Source: BCD1 sp942492125
GTDB lineage: Bacteria > Bacteroidota > Bacteroidia > Chitinophagales > Saprospiraceae
DNA: 64,000 bases
Direction: 5' to 3'
Assembly (NCBI GenBank): GCA_942492125.1
Contig: CALODM010000031.1
Location: 496,001-560,000 of the forward strand
This document shows, one piece after another, positions 29,277-37,691 of this stretch. Both the position numbers and the translations under genes were made by a program. A model generated the notes under the pieces. The model was not told where the DNA came from. It did not search any database and worked only from the letters and a program-made list of their open reading frames with translations. Positions within the stretch are counted from its first letter, which is position 1; each line of letters starts with the position of its first letter.

Positions 29277-29284
29277 CAAATATA
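29277..29284 (-). promoter_or_regulatory. Candidate -7 element for the regulator gene
   Basis: Minus strand reads TATATTTG, matching TAnnTTTG, 39 bases upstream of the ATG at 29237. It overlaps the upstream alternative start at 29279, so translation must begin downstream. Confidence 0.5.
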
Positions 29285-29314
29285 ATTAATTATCAACTGA
29301 TTATGACTTCGTTT

Positions 29315-29341
29315 TTGAATTATGATGTAGTTTTATTTTTG
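29315..29341 (+). promoter_or_regulatory. Candidate promoter of the beta-glucan locus
   Basis: TTG at 29315-29317, 16 bases, then TATTTTTG at 29334-29341. It has the same geometry as at 11202-11228. The leader to the ATG at 29517 would be about 170 bases. A second TATTTTTG occurs at 29395-29402 without a clear -33 element. Confidence 0.45.
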
Positions 29342-29516
29342 CTTGATGAAATAATTGATGAAGTGATTATTATGTCGGTTCAGCGATTAATTTTTATTTT
29401 TGACACGAACACCCTACCTCAACCAGCACGAGGATTTGTTTGTTCATAGTCCTATCAGCTTTTGACCACATTCTAGAAGCTTAGTAAAATACATTAAATT
29501 CTTAAACAATGTCAAA

Positions 29517-32500
29517 ATGAAAAAGATCCTACCAGTATTTATTTGTTTCTTATCCGTAGCCACGGTCTTTGCACAAGCTGACAAAGTTTCGATTGTTTAT
29601 GAGAAAAACAATGACATGAAACTTGTTGTCAACGGAGACGATTTTATGATCAATGGTATGAATTGGGATTATTTCCCTATTGGTACCAATTATTCCTACA
29701 GTTTATGGAATCAGTCGGACGATATTATCAAAGCCGCTTTGGATGGGGAAATGCCCATGTTAAAAAGCATGGGGGTAAACGCAATTCGTCAGTATACGGG
29801 AGTTCCTGCAAAGTGGATTACGTATATCTATGAGAATTATGGCATCTACACCATGCTCAATCATTCTTTTGGTCGATATGGGGTGACGGTTAATAAAGCC
29901 TGGATTGGCAATACCGATTATTCTGATAAAGCTACCCGGGACTTGCTGCTCGCCGAAGTCTCTCAAATGGTTGAAGACTACAGGAATACCCCGGGTTTGA
30001 TCATGTACCTGCTCGGTAATGAAAATAATTACGGCCTTTTCTGGGATGGAGCCGAAACAGAGGACATACCGCTTGAAGACAGGAAAGCCACAAAGCGTGC
30101 CCGGTATTTGTACACTTTATTCAATGAAGCAGCATTGCTGATGAAAGGTATTGACACCAATCACCCTGTGGCCATGTGTAATGGGGATTTACTTTTCCTT
30201 GATATCATTGCCGAGGAGTGCCAGGACGTGGATATCTTTGGAACCAATGTTTATCGTGGTGCTTCCTTTGGTGATTTATTCCAAAGAATGAAAACCGAAT
30301 TTGATAAACCCGTAATGTTCACGGAATTCGGTGCTGACGCCTTTAATGCCATTGAAGATACCGAGGACCAGGTATCTCAGGCTTATTATATGGTTGAAAA
30401 CTGGAAAGAGATCTACGAGAATGCAGCAGGCCTTGGAAAAGCAGGGAACTGTATTGGGGGGTTTACTTTTCAATTCAGCGATGGTTGGTGGAAATTTGGA
30501 CAAACCAAAAACCTGGACATTCATGATAACAACGCCTCCTGGGCTAACGGAGGTTACACAAGCGACTTTATCGAAGGGGAAAACAATATGAACGAGGAGT
30601 GGTTTGGAATTTGTGCCAAAGGACAAACCAATATCCGCGGTTTATACAAATTGTATCCTCGCGCAGCTTATTATGCCTTAAAGGAGGTACATGAATTAAA
30701 TCCTTTCAGGGACGGTGTAGGCCTCAAAACAATTGAAGAGCACTTTAAAGGAGTGAACCTGGCCGATGCAGAAGCACAAGCCAGGGGAGATAAAGCTGCT
30801 CTGGAGATAGAAGAGAAAAAAAAAATAAGCATTAGTGGTTTAAGGGTGGATTTGTCCACTTTTAACACTGGCGGAAAGCTTATTTCTACGCCGAAGGTAG
30901 CGGATCCGGGTGAACAGACTTATCCCAACCGACTCGGTTTTGATCATATGCAGTCGTTTTTTGTAGGTGTTGAGGTCAAACCAACGGAAAGTGTTCGCGC
31001 CAACGTGTCTTTCAACGTTCTTGGAAATGTTGCGCAAAACCCAATTAACGAGATCTTCTATGAAAATAGAGGCCGTCCCCAGATCGTCAATACGCCAAAC
31101 GGAGATCTGGTACTATCTTCTATGAATCGCCTGCAGGTATACCGGGGAGATTTCAGTTGGAACAGCAAATACTTTGCACTGACGGGCTTTTACCGTACAG
31201 GCCATTTTCACTGGGGGTATGAAGGAGACTTTTTCGGACTATATCCTGAAGCCAATTACGGACCTAACATTGACATTTATAATGGTAATGCGCCTTTCGG
31301 TTTTGAGATTGAAGGTAAGAAGTCTCTGAAAGGGCTTAAAATAGCGTTTGGCCCGGAATTATGGTGGGCAGCCAACCCGGCGGTTCTGGTCAAATACAGC
31401 CGCAGGGTAGCCAATTTTGATTTGACAGCTATTTTCCACGAAGATATTGCCGAACAAGCACCGGCAGTAAGTTCCTTTGCCGTACCAATGCCTGTCACAA
31501 GACGTTTTACGCTCCATGCCAAAAGAAAATTCGGTCCGGTGGGATTTGAAATCGGAGGTATCTGGGGTGGTCAGCCATTGGTCGACAGAGAATTCCAGAT
31601 CGTTGATGAAGAAAAAGGAGAAGTATACGTGGACCAGGTTGCTTTAAAGGATACCTGGGGTGGAAAAATGAAACTGACCTTCAGCAGTGGTCCAATCAAC
31701 TGGTATGCTCAGGGAGCAGCTATGGGGTTGGTAGCCAACGGAGGTGCTGACTACACCAAGACCTTTACTGGCTGGAGACTTAAAGATAGCGGCAGCGGGA
31801 ACCAATACAATTTCCTGACTGGTTTTACTTACATCGTTGGTGACTTAACTATTGCTCCCAACTTCTTGTGGCAAAAACCTGTTGTCGGGCCAATCGCTGC
31901 AGACATGGCAGCTCCTGCAAGACCACGTAATATCCTCGATGATCCTTTTGCCGTGAGGGGTAACAGAGAAACAATTGCCGGAGAGATACTATTCACTTAC
32001 GACCCTACTCCTGGAACATGGATGTACGAATGGGATAACGACGGTGCGGAAGATGCTGGTTTTGCTATCAGCGCCGGTTTCGTTTACCGGCACCTGCCAA
32101 CCATTCAGGATGCTGCTATCGGTATCTTTGCTGATGGACGTACTCTCTTTGCTTTCCCGGGTTCTGCACCTGCAGAAGACCTTTGGGAAGTCAATACACG
32201 TATAGTCTCCAAAGTAAGTCCTGACTTAGGATTTATTGCCAACATCTATGGAGGTAATGCACAGGCCAATGGTAGCGACCCCCGGTTGATCGAACGATTC
32301 GGCGGAGACCTTAGAATGATCTATAAAAACCTCAAATTAACCTCCATGGTGCAAGTGAATGACTGGGGACCTTTTGACTATCACCGGGACTTTAACCTTA
32401 CCTATCCTTTGCAGTTGATGGCCGACTTGTCTACTTCTGTTGGTAAACCAGGATGGTTTGATTTGCCAAATACAAGATTGGGAATCAGGTATACCTGGCG

Positions 32501-32648
32501 TGCCCTGGATCAGTATTCTCCACGTTATTGTCCTACTCATACCCTTGATGCAAGTGGCGCTCACGTTTGTGACCCAACGGCTGTTGGATTCGACAATGGT
32601 CAGGAATGGGAGATCAGAACCTATTTTCAAGTTAACCTGGGTATATAA
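29517..32648 (+). CDS. Secreted TIM-barrel glycosidase fused to outer-membrane-like beta-barrel
   Basis: 1043 residues with a signal peptide (MKKILPVFICFLSVATVFAQ). Residues about 30-395 form a clan GH-A TIM barrel, like the catalytic domain of GH2 or GH5: acid/base candidate Glu169 in YLLGNEN and nucleophile candidate Glu270 in MFTEFGADAF. A charged helical linker (about 405-440) leads to about 600 residues of alternating polar/aromatic strands with short turns (for example SKYFALTGFYRTGHFHWGYEGDFFG-like hairpins) ending TYFQVNLGI, which looks like an outer-membrane beta-barrel. First gene of the beta-glucan locus; only 20 bases separate it from the binding lipoprotein gene. The enzyme specificity and the barrel are inferred. 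It could be a surface glucanase anchored by, or feeding, its own porin. Confidence 0.75.
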   Translation: MKKILPVFICFLSVATVFAQADKVSIVYEKNNDMKLVVNGDDFMINGMNWDYFPIGTNYSYSLWNQSDDIIKAALDGEMPMLKSMGVNAIRQYTGVPAKWITYIYENYGIYTMLNHSFGRYGVTVNKAWIGNTDYSDKATRDLLLAEVSQMVEDYRNTPGLIMYLLGNENNYGLFWDGAETEDIPLEDRKATKRARYLYTLFNEAALLMKGIDTNHPVAMCNGDLLFLDIIAEECQDVDIFGTNVYRGASFGDLFQRMKTEFDKPVMFTEFGADAFNAIEDTEDQVSQAYYMVENWKEIYENAAGLGKAGNCIGGFTFQFSDGWWKFGQTKNLDIHDNNASWANGGYTSDFIEGENNMNEEWFGICAKGQTNIRGLYKLYPRAAYYALKEVHELNPFRDGVGLKTIEEHFKGVNLADAEAQARGDKAALEIEEKKKISISGLRVDLSTFNTGGKLISTPKVADPGEQTYPNRLGFDHMQSFFVGVEVKPTESVRANVSFNVLGNVAQNPINEIFYENRGRPQIVNTPNGDLVLSSMNRLQVYRGDFSWNSKYFALTGFYRTGHFHWGYEGDFFGLYPEANYGPNIDIYNGNAPFGFEIEGKKSLKGLKIAFGPELWWAANPAVLVKYSRRVANFDLTAIFHEDIAEQAPAVSSFAVPMPVTRRFTLHAKRKFGPVGFEIGGIWGGQPLVDREFQIVDEEKGEVYVDQVALKDTWGGKMKLTFSSGPINWYAQGAAMGLVANGGADYTKTFTGWRLKDSGSGNQYNFLTGFTYIVGDLTIAPNFLWQKPVVGPIAADMAAPARPRNILDDPFAVRGNRETIAGEILFTYDPTPGTWMYEWDNDGAEDAGFAISAGFVYRHLPTIQDAAIGIFADGRTLFAFPGSAPAEDLWEVNTRIVSKVSPDLGFIANIYGGNAQANGSDPRLIERFGGDLRMIYKNLKLTSMVQVNDWGPFDYHRDFNLTYPLQLMADLSTSVGKPGWFDLPNTRLGIRYTWRALDQYSPRYCPTHTLDASGAHVCDPTAVGFDNGQEWEIRTYFQVNLGI

Positions 32649-32668
32649 TCCATAAAAAGTAAAAAAAG

Positions 32669-35020
32669 ATGACAACTAAAAAATATAATTTTTCCAAAAT
32701 ATCGCTATTGACAGCAATGATCCTTTTGCTGGGCTTTAGCTGTACCAGAGACTTCGAAGATTTAGAACCTGCTACTTTTCCGGCCAATGGAGACGTTTTC
32801 ATTGATGGTTTTAGTGCAGGGTTGAACTACGGTGTCTTTTCCGGTGCCAGCCTCACGGCTTTTGATGTAGATACAGATGTTAAATACGATGGAGCATCCT
32901 CGATGAGGTTTGCTGTCCCTAATGACGGAGATCCTTTAGGAAGCTATGCCGCCGGAGCATTCTTTACCTCCACAGGCCGCGACCTTTCCGGTTTTGATGC
33001 CCTTACTTTCTGGGCAAGAGCTTCCCAGCCGGTGACCATTGCCGAAATTGGTTTCGGGAATGACTTCGGGGAAGGAAAATACACCGTTTCCTATTCGAAT
33101 ATAACCGTCAATTCAAACTGGAAAAAATACATCATTCCAATTCCCGACCCTTCTAAACTTACTCAGGAAAGGGGACTGCTTTATTATGTTGCTACTCCCG
33201 ATGACGGTGACGGATATACTTTCTGGATGGATGAAGTAAAATTCGAAAAACTGGGTACTTTGGCAAATCCCAGAGCTGCAATCTTAAATGGACAAGACCA
33301 GGTGGTTTCTGCGGCTACTGGTGATGAATTGAAGATAGAAGGAACTTCTGCAACTTTTAACATGCCTACCGGAACGGACCAGACAATTGGGATAGCTCCT
33401 GCATACCTGAACTACGTTTCTTCCGAGACCAGCTTGGCAACGGTAAATGATGAGGGTGTCGTCACGGTTATCGATAGCGGCCAGGTGGTCATTACGGCTC
33501 AATTGGGAGATATCATGGCATCAGGTTCTTTAACCATTGGAGGCACAGGACAAGCGGTAGGGCCTACCATGCCTGCTCCGGTACCAACTGTTGAGCCCGA
33601 TAGCGTGATTTCCATGTTCAGTAATGCTTATGAAAATGTGGCAGTCGATGTGTGGAATACCTACTGGGAAGGTTCTACAGCCGAGACTTTTGATATCCAG
33701 ATAGATGGGGATGACGTAAAGCAATATAAGAATTTAAATTTCGTAGGCATTGAATTCACTTCACAGACGATTAATGCTACAGGGATGTCCCACTTCCATA
33801 TGGATATATGGACTCCTGACCCGACAGATCTGCCAGCATCCTTTAAAATCAAATTGGTAGATTTCGGTGCCAATAATACATATGATGGCGGAGGGGATGA
33901 TTCCGAACATGAAGTTTCTTTTACCAGCCCTACATTAGCTACAGGAACCTGGATCAGTCTGGATATGCCATTGTCCAGTTTTCTTGGATTGACTGCAAGG
34001 GCCAATCTTGCTCAATTGGTGCTTGCCGGTGACTTGTCTAATGTTTATGTTGACAACGTATATTTTTATACAGATGGAACCGGTGGTAGTGGTGGTTCAG
34101 GGCCGCAAGTCGCAGCTCCGACACCTTCTCAGGCTCCTGGAAATGTAATTTCTGTGTTCAGCGATGCCTATTCCAATTTGGAGGGCACGAACTTCTACCC
34201 GGACTGGGGGCAGACGACATCTGTTTCGGAAGTGTCCATCCAGGGCAATAATACCCTGGTCTATGCAGGATTCAATTATCAAGGGATAGAATTGGCCGGA
34301 AGTACGGACATCAGCGGTATGGACTTTCTCCATATCGATTTCTGGACTGCCAACTCTACTGATTTGAATGCATTTTTGATCAGTACAGGACCTGTTGAAG
34401 CGTTTTACAGTCTATCGGTACCAACTTCAGGATGGGGAAGTGTTGATATTCCACTCTCGTCTTTCTCTCCGGTTGATCTTGCCGACCTCATACAGTTGAA
34501 ATTTGATGGTAATGGAGATATCTACATGGACAACATCTATTTCTATAGTGGTTCAGGCGGTGGTGATACACCAACAGAAGCGGCTCCTACACCAACAGAT
34601 GACCCAGGCAGTGTGATTTCGATTTTCAGTGATGCCTTCACCAATGTGGCAGGAACGAATTTCTATCCGGACTGGGGTCAAGCTACCGTAGTTTCTGAAG
34701 TTCCTGTGGCTGGGAATAATACGCTGCTGTATACTGGTCTGAATTACCAGGGAGTTGAGTTAGGTAGCAGCCAGGATGTTTCCGGGTTGACCAATTTGCA
34801 CATTGATTTCTGGACAGCAACGTCAACTACGCTGGAAGTATTTTTGATCAGCCCGGGCCCTGTAGAGGTGCCCGTTGCTTTAACGGTACCGACCTCAGGT
34901 TGGGGAAGCGTGGATATTCCGCTGTCCAGTTTTGCTCCGGTTGATCTTGCGGACGTTTTCCAGTTAAAGTTTGTGGGAGACGGAACCGTTTATTTAGACA
35001 ATATTTATTTCCGCGATTAA
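32669..35020 (+). CDS. Modular glucan-binding surface lipoprotein
   Basis: 783 residues. Lipobox GFSCTRDFE with Cys25. A first beta-sandwich (about 30-195, with FSAGLNYGVFSG and YTFWMDEVKFEKLG) resembles a carbohydrate-binding module. A BIG2-type bacterial immunoglobulin domain spans about 200-295. Three tandem modules of about 150 residues follow, each opening with a Pro/Thr-rich linker and VISxFSDAY or a close variant and ending YxDNIYF. Modules two and three share long identical stretches such as TSGWGSVDIPLSSF. Modules of this type accompany GH16 and laminarin-utilisation proteins in Flavobacteriia (from family knowledge). It has no catalytic domain; a surface glycan-binding role is inferred from the locus. 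Confidence 0.8.
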   Translation: MTTKKYNFSKISLLTAMILLLGFSCTRDFEDLEPATFPANGDVFIDGFSAGLNYGVFSGASLTAFDVDTDVKYDGASSMRFAVPNDGDPLGSYAAGAFFTSTGRDLSGFDALTFWARASQPVTIAEIGFGNDFGEGKYTVSYSNITVNSNWKKYIIPIPDPSKLTQERGLLYYVATPDDGDGYTFWMDEVKFEKLGTLANPRAAILNGQDQVVSAATGDELKIEGTSATFNMPTGTDQTIGIAPAYLNYVSSETSLATVNDEGVVTVIDSGQVVITAQLGDIMASGSLTIGGTGQAVGPTMPAPVPTVEPDSVISMFSNAYENVAVDVWNTYWEGSTAETFDIQIDGDDVKQYKNLNFVGIEFTSQTINATGMSHFHMDIWTPDPTDLPASFKIKLVDFGANNTYDGGGDDSEHEVSFTSPTLATGTWISLDMPLSSFLGLTARANLAQLVLAGDLSNVYVDNVYFYTDGTGGSGGSGPQVAAPTPSQAPGNVISVFSDAYSNLEGTNFYPDWGQTTSVSEVSIQGNNTLVYAGFNYQGIELAGSTDISGMDFLHIDFWTANSTDLNAFLISTGPVEAFYSLSVPTSGWGSVDIPLSSFSPVDLADLIQLKFDGNGDIYMDNIYFYSGSGGGDTPTEAAPTPTDDPGSVISIFSDAFTNVAGTNFYPDWGQATVVSEVPVAGNNTLLYTGLNYQGVELGSSQDVSGLTNLHIDFWTATSTTLEVFLISPGPVEVPVALTVPTSGWGSVDIPLSSFAPVDLADVFQLKFVGDGTVYLDNIYFRD

Positions 35021-35064
35021 GAAGAGAGTAGAAACAAATATTATCTTTTTAAACAACGGGCTTT

Positions 35065-35105
35065 ACCGGGGTTATCTGCGATAATTCAACTTTTCAGATA
35101 ACCTC
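35065..35105 (+). terminator. Hairpin after the binding-lipoprotein gene
   Basis: 14-bp stem with one G-U pair (accggggttatctg at 35065-35078 with its partner at 35095-35108 region), followed by TTTTGAAATT. It lies 44 bases after the stop and probably attenuates transcription into the GH16 gene. Confidence 0.7.
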
Positions 35106-35161
35106 GGTTTTGAAATTCAATAAACACTTCAATTAAAAAAAAGCAATAAAAATTTATTCAA

Positions 35162-35986
35162 ATGAAATGGAATAATTCAATTATAATACAAAATATTCTG
35201 TTGTTGTCTGTATTTGTTTTCTTTTCAGGATGTACAGACAGTGATAATAAAATAGTAGAACGTAACTGGCAATTGACCTGGGAAGATAATTTCGACGGAC
35301 CCGCCGGACAGTCTCCAGACGCAACCAAATGGAAATATGAAGTTGGGACGGACTGGGGTAATGCCCAACTGGAATACGATACCGACCGACCGGATAATGC
35401 TTCCCTTGATGGGGAAGGCAACCTGGCAATTATCGCCAAGAGAGAAAGTTATGCCGGTGCTGCTTTCACCTCCGCAAGAATTTCCACAGCTGGTTTATTC
35501 GATCAGGCATACGGTCGTTTTGAAGCACGAATCAAGATGCCCTGGGGCCCCGGAATATGGCCAGCTTTTTGGCTGTTGGGTGCCAATATTGATGTTGTGG
35601 ACTGGCCACAATGTGGTGAAATTGACATCATGGAGTATCGGGGACAGGAGCCCAGTGTAATCCACGGAACTCTCCATGGTCCTGGTTATTCCGCAGGTGC
35701 GTCAATCACCAAGAGCTATGCCCTGCAAAATGACAGGTTTGATAAGGACTTTCACCTTTTTGCTGTAGAATGGGTGGAGGATCAAATTGACTTCTATGTG
35801 GATGATGTATTATATCAAAGACTCACTCCTGAAGACGTAACCGGCGAATGGGTTTACGATCATCCATTTTATATTATTTTGAATGTAGCTGTCGGAGGAA
35901 ATTATGTTGGCTTCCCGACGGATGAGACTCCATTTCCACAATCTATGCTGGTGGACTATGTAAGAGTGTACCAGGAAGTTAAATAA
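35162..35986 (+). CDS. GH16 laminarinase-type lipoprotein
   Basis: 274 residues. Lipobox FFSGC with Cys24. The catalytic signature GEIDIMEYRG gives Glu153, Asp155 and Glu158 (ExDxxE with the bulge residue, the laminarinase/lichenase type). Upstream sequence LTWEDNFDG and TSARISTAG are typical of beta-1,3-glucanase GH16 members. A single catalytic domain of normal length with no extra module. It cleaves internal beta-1,3 (or mixed 1,3/1,4) bonds, so it fits as the surface endo-enzyme of the locus. Followed by an intrinsic terminator, so it may be expressed as part of the first block (29517-35986). Confidence 0.93.
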   Translation: MKWNNSIIIQNILLLSVFVFFSGCTDSDNKIVERNWQLTWEDNFDGPAGQSPDATKWKYEVGTDWGNAQLEYDTDRPDNASLDGEGNLAIIAKRESYAGAAFTSARISTAGLFDQAYGRFEARIKMPWGPGIWPAFWLLGANIDVVDWPQCGEIDIMEYRGQEPSVIHGTLHGPGYSAGASITKSYALQNDRFDKDFHLFAVEWVEDQIDFYVDDVLYQRLTPEDVTGEWVYDHPFYIILNVAVGGNYVGFPTDETPFPQSMLVDYVRVYQEVK

Positions 35987-36033
35987 GATTATGGCAGTTC
36001 ACGACCAGAACGCATCAATTTAAATATTTACAG

Positions 36034-36068
36034 TAAAAAGGTCGATGTCTTTGATCGACCTTTTTACT
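36034..36068 (+). terminator. Intrinsic terminator after the GH16 gene
   Basis: A stem (36034-36046 with 36054-36068, arms aaaaggtcgat/atcgacctttt) is followed by a T run, 48 bases after the GH16 stop. A new promoter-like element follows at 36098. Confidence 0.85.
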
Positions 36069-36097
36069 GAATATTATATTACTTTTATCACAATTTT

Positions 36098-36105
36098 TAC
36101 TTTTG
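36098..36105 (+). promoter_or_regulatory. Candidate -7 element for the second glucan block
   Basis: TACTTTTG matches TAnnTTTG, 40 bases before the MFS ATG and just after the terminator at 36034-36068. No clear -33 TTG is visible. Confidence 0.5.
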
Positions 36106-36145
36106 AACCCTAAAAAACAAAAAAAGAATGCCTTAATCCTATTTA

Positions 36146-37657
36146 ATGAATAAATCATACACCATACTCATTAGTCTGATTGTTGCTCTCGGTGGATTTT
36201 TATTGGGTTTTGACAGCGCAGTAATATCCGGAGCGGTAAAAGGCATCACTGTTTATTTTCAAATGACCGACGGGATGCTTGGTTTTGCTGTAGGGTGTGT
36301 CATTTTTGGTGCTATGGGGGGTAATTTATTGGCTGGGCCTCTGGCTGATAAATTTGGAAGGAAAAAGGTCCTGATTATCGTGGCTGCCTTCTTTACGGTT
36401 TCCGCGACCTGGTCCGCTTTAGCTACAAGTTATCCGGAATTTATTATTGCAAGAATTATTGGTGGAGTGGGCATTGGCGGTGCTATATTGATCGCTCCGA
36501 TTTACATAGCAGAAATTGCTCCTCCAAAGTTACGCGGAAGCCTGGTCTCCTTTAATCAGCTGAACATCGTTATCGGTATTTCGGTCGCTTATTTTTCCAA
36601 TTATTTTTTAGTGAACTACGGTACAGAGAGCTGGCGCTGGATGCTGGGGGTAGAGGCCATTCCTGCTTTCATTTATTTCCTGGCATTATTTACCGTTCCA
36701 CAAAGTCCGAGATGGTTGATTTTAAAACTCAATAATATAAAATTAGCCCGTAAGATATTACATAGAATCGGTGGAGAAGCCTATGCAGAAATTACCGTAA
36801 ATGAAATTCAGCGCGGAATAGAAAAAACTGAAAAAAAAGGAGGGCTTTCAAGTCTTTTCGATAATAAATATGCCACGATAATGAGTATCGCCCTGGGCAT
36901 AGCTTTCTTCCAGCAAATTACCGGGATTAATGCCATTTTTTATTATGCTCCTACCATTTTTGAACAGGCAGGTGGAACTACAGATTCTTCCTTTTTGCAG
37001 GCCATTGTAGTTGGACTCACCAATCTGGTTTTTACACTGGTTGCCATTTGGCTGATTGACAAACTCGGCAGAAAACCATTACTGTTGATCGGTACCACCT
37101 TCATGACGATTGCCTTACTGATGGCAACATTTGCTTTCAATAACGCAACCTATACTTTTAACCCCACCAGCCTCAATAAAATAAGTGACCCTGAAGTAAA
37201 AACTTTATTGTCGGCTTTTGACGGTAAAACTTTTGATCGTCAGGCTTCCCTTTTCGAAGAGGTAGATCGTAGTTTAAACGATGAGCAATTCCTGAATTTC
37301 AAAAGGAATGAGATCACCAACTTTATTCAAATAAATTCCAATCTCGTTTTATGGGCCATTTTACTTTATGTGGCCGCTTTTGCCATCTCCCTTGGACCAG
37401 TAATGTGGACATTAATCTCGGAAATATTTCCCAATAATATAAAAGGAATTGCTGTATCAGTAGTTGGTTTTTTCAACTCCCTGGTCAGTTTTTCCGTCAC
37501 CCAGGTTTTTCCCTGGGAATTATCCAATTTAGGCCCAACAGTTACTTTTGCCATTTATGCTGTTTTATCTTTTTGTGCTATTCTTTTCGTTTATAAATTT
37601 GTGATTGAAACAAAAGGCAGAACGCTGGAAGAGGTTGAAGAATTATTAGTAAGATAA
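36146..37657 (+). CDS. MFS sugar porter (SP family, XylE/GLUT-like)
   Basis: 503 residues with 12 predicted transmembrane helices. Sugar-porter signatures are present: FLLGFDSAVISGAV in TM1, DKFGRKK in loop 2-3, VPQSPRWLI after TM6, IDKLGRKP in loop 8-9 and the ETKGRTLEEVEEL C-terminal motif. An unusually long hydrophilic insertion of about 70 residues (FNPTSLNKISDPEVKTLL and onwards) lies between TM9 and TM10. It probably imports glucose or gluco-oligosaccharides across the inner membrane by proton symport. The gene is 34 bases upstream of the phosphorylase gene, in the same operon. Confidence 0.9.
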   Translation: MNKSYTILISLIVALGGFLLGFDSAVISGAVKGITVYFQMTDGMLGFAVGCVIFGAMGGNLLAGPLADKFGRKKVLIIVAAFFTVSATWSALATSYPEFIIARIIGGVGIGGAILIAPIYIAEIAPPKLRGSLVSFNQLNIVIGISVAYFSNYFLVNYGTESWRWMLGVEAIPAFIYFLALFTVPQSPRWLILKLNNIKLARKILHRIGGEAYAEITVNEIQRGIEKTEKKGGLSSLFDNKYATIMSIALGIAFFQQITGINAIFYYAPTIFEQAGGTTDSSFLQAIVVGLTNLVFTLVAIWLIDKLGRKPLLLIGTTFMTIALLMATFAFNNATYTFNPTSLNKISDPEVKTLLSAFDGKTFDRQASLFEEVDRSLNDEQFLNFKRNEITNFIQINSNLVLWAILLYVAAFAISLGPVMWTLISEIFPNNIKGIAVSVVGFFNSLVSFSVTQVFPWELSNLGPTVTFAIYAVLSFCAILFVYKFVIETKGRTLEEVEELLVR

Positions 37658-37691
37658 CTAACTTTAGACAATTAGTGAATTAGACTTTACA

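Noticed and set aside
29517..32648. SusC-type TonB-dependent transporter
   Set aside because: No plug domain, no TonB box and no SusC signature; the N-terminal half is a TIM barrel.
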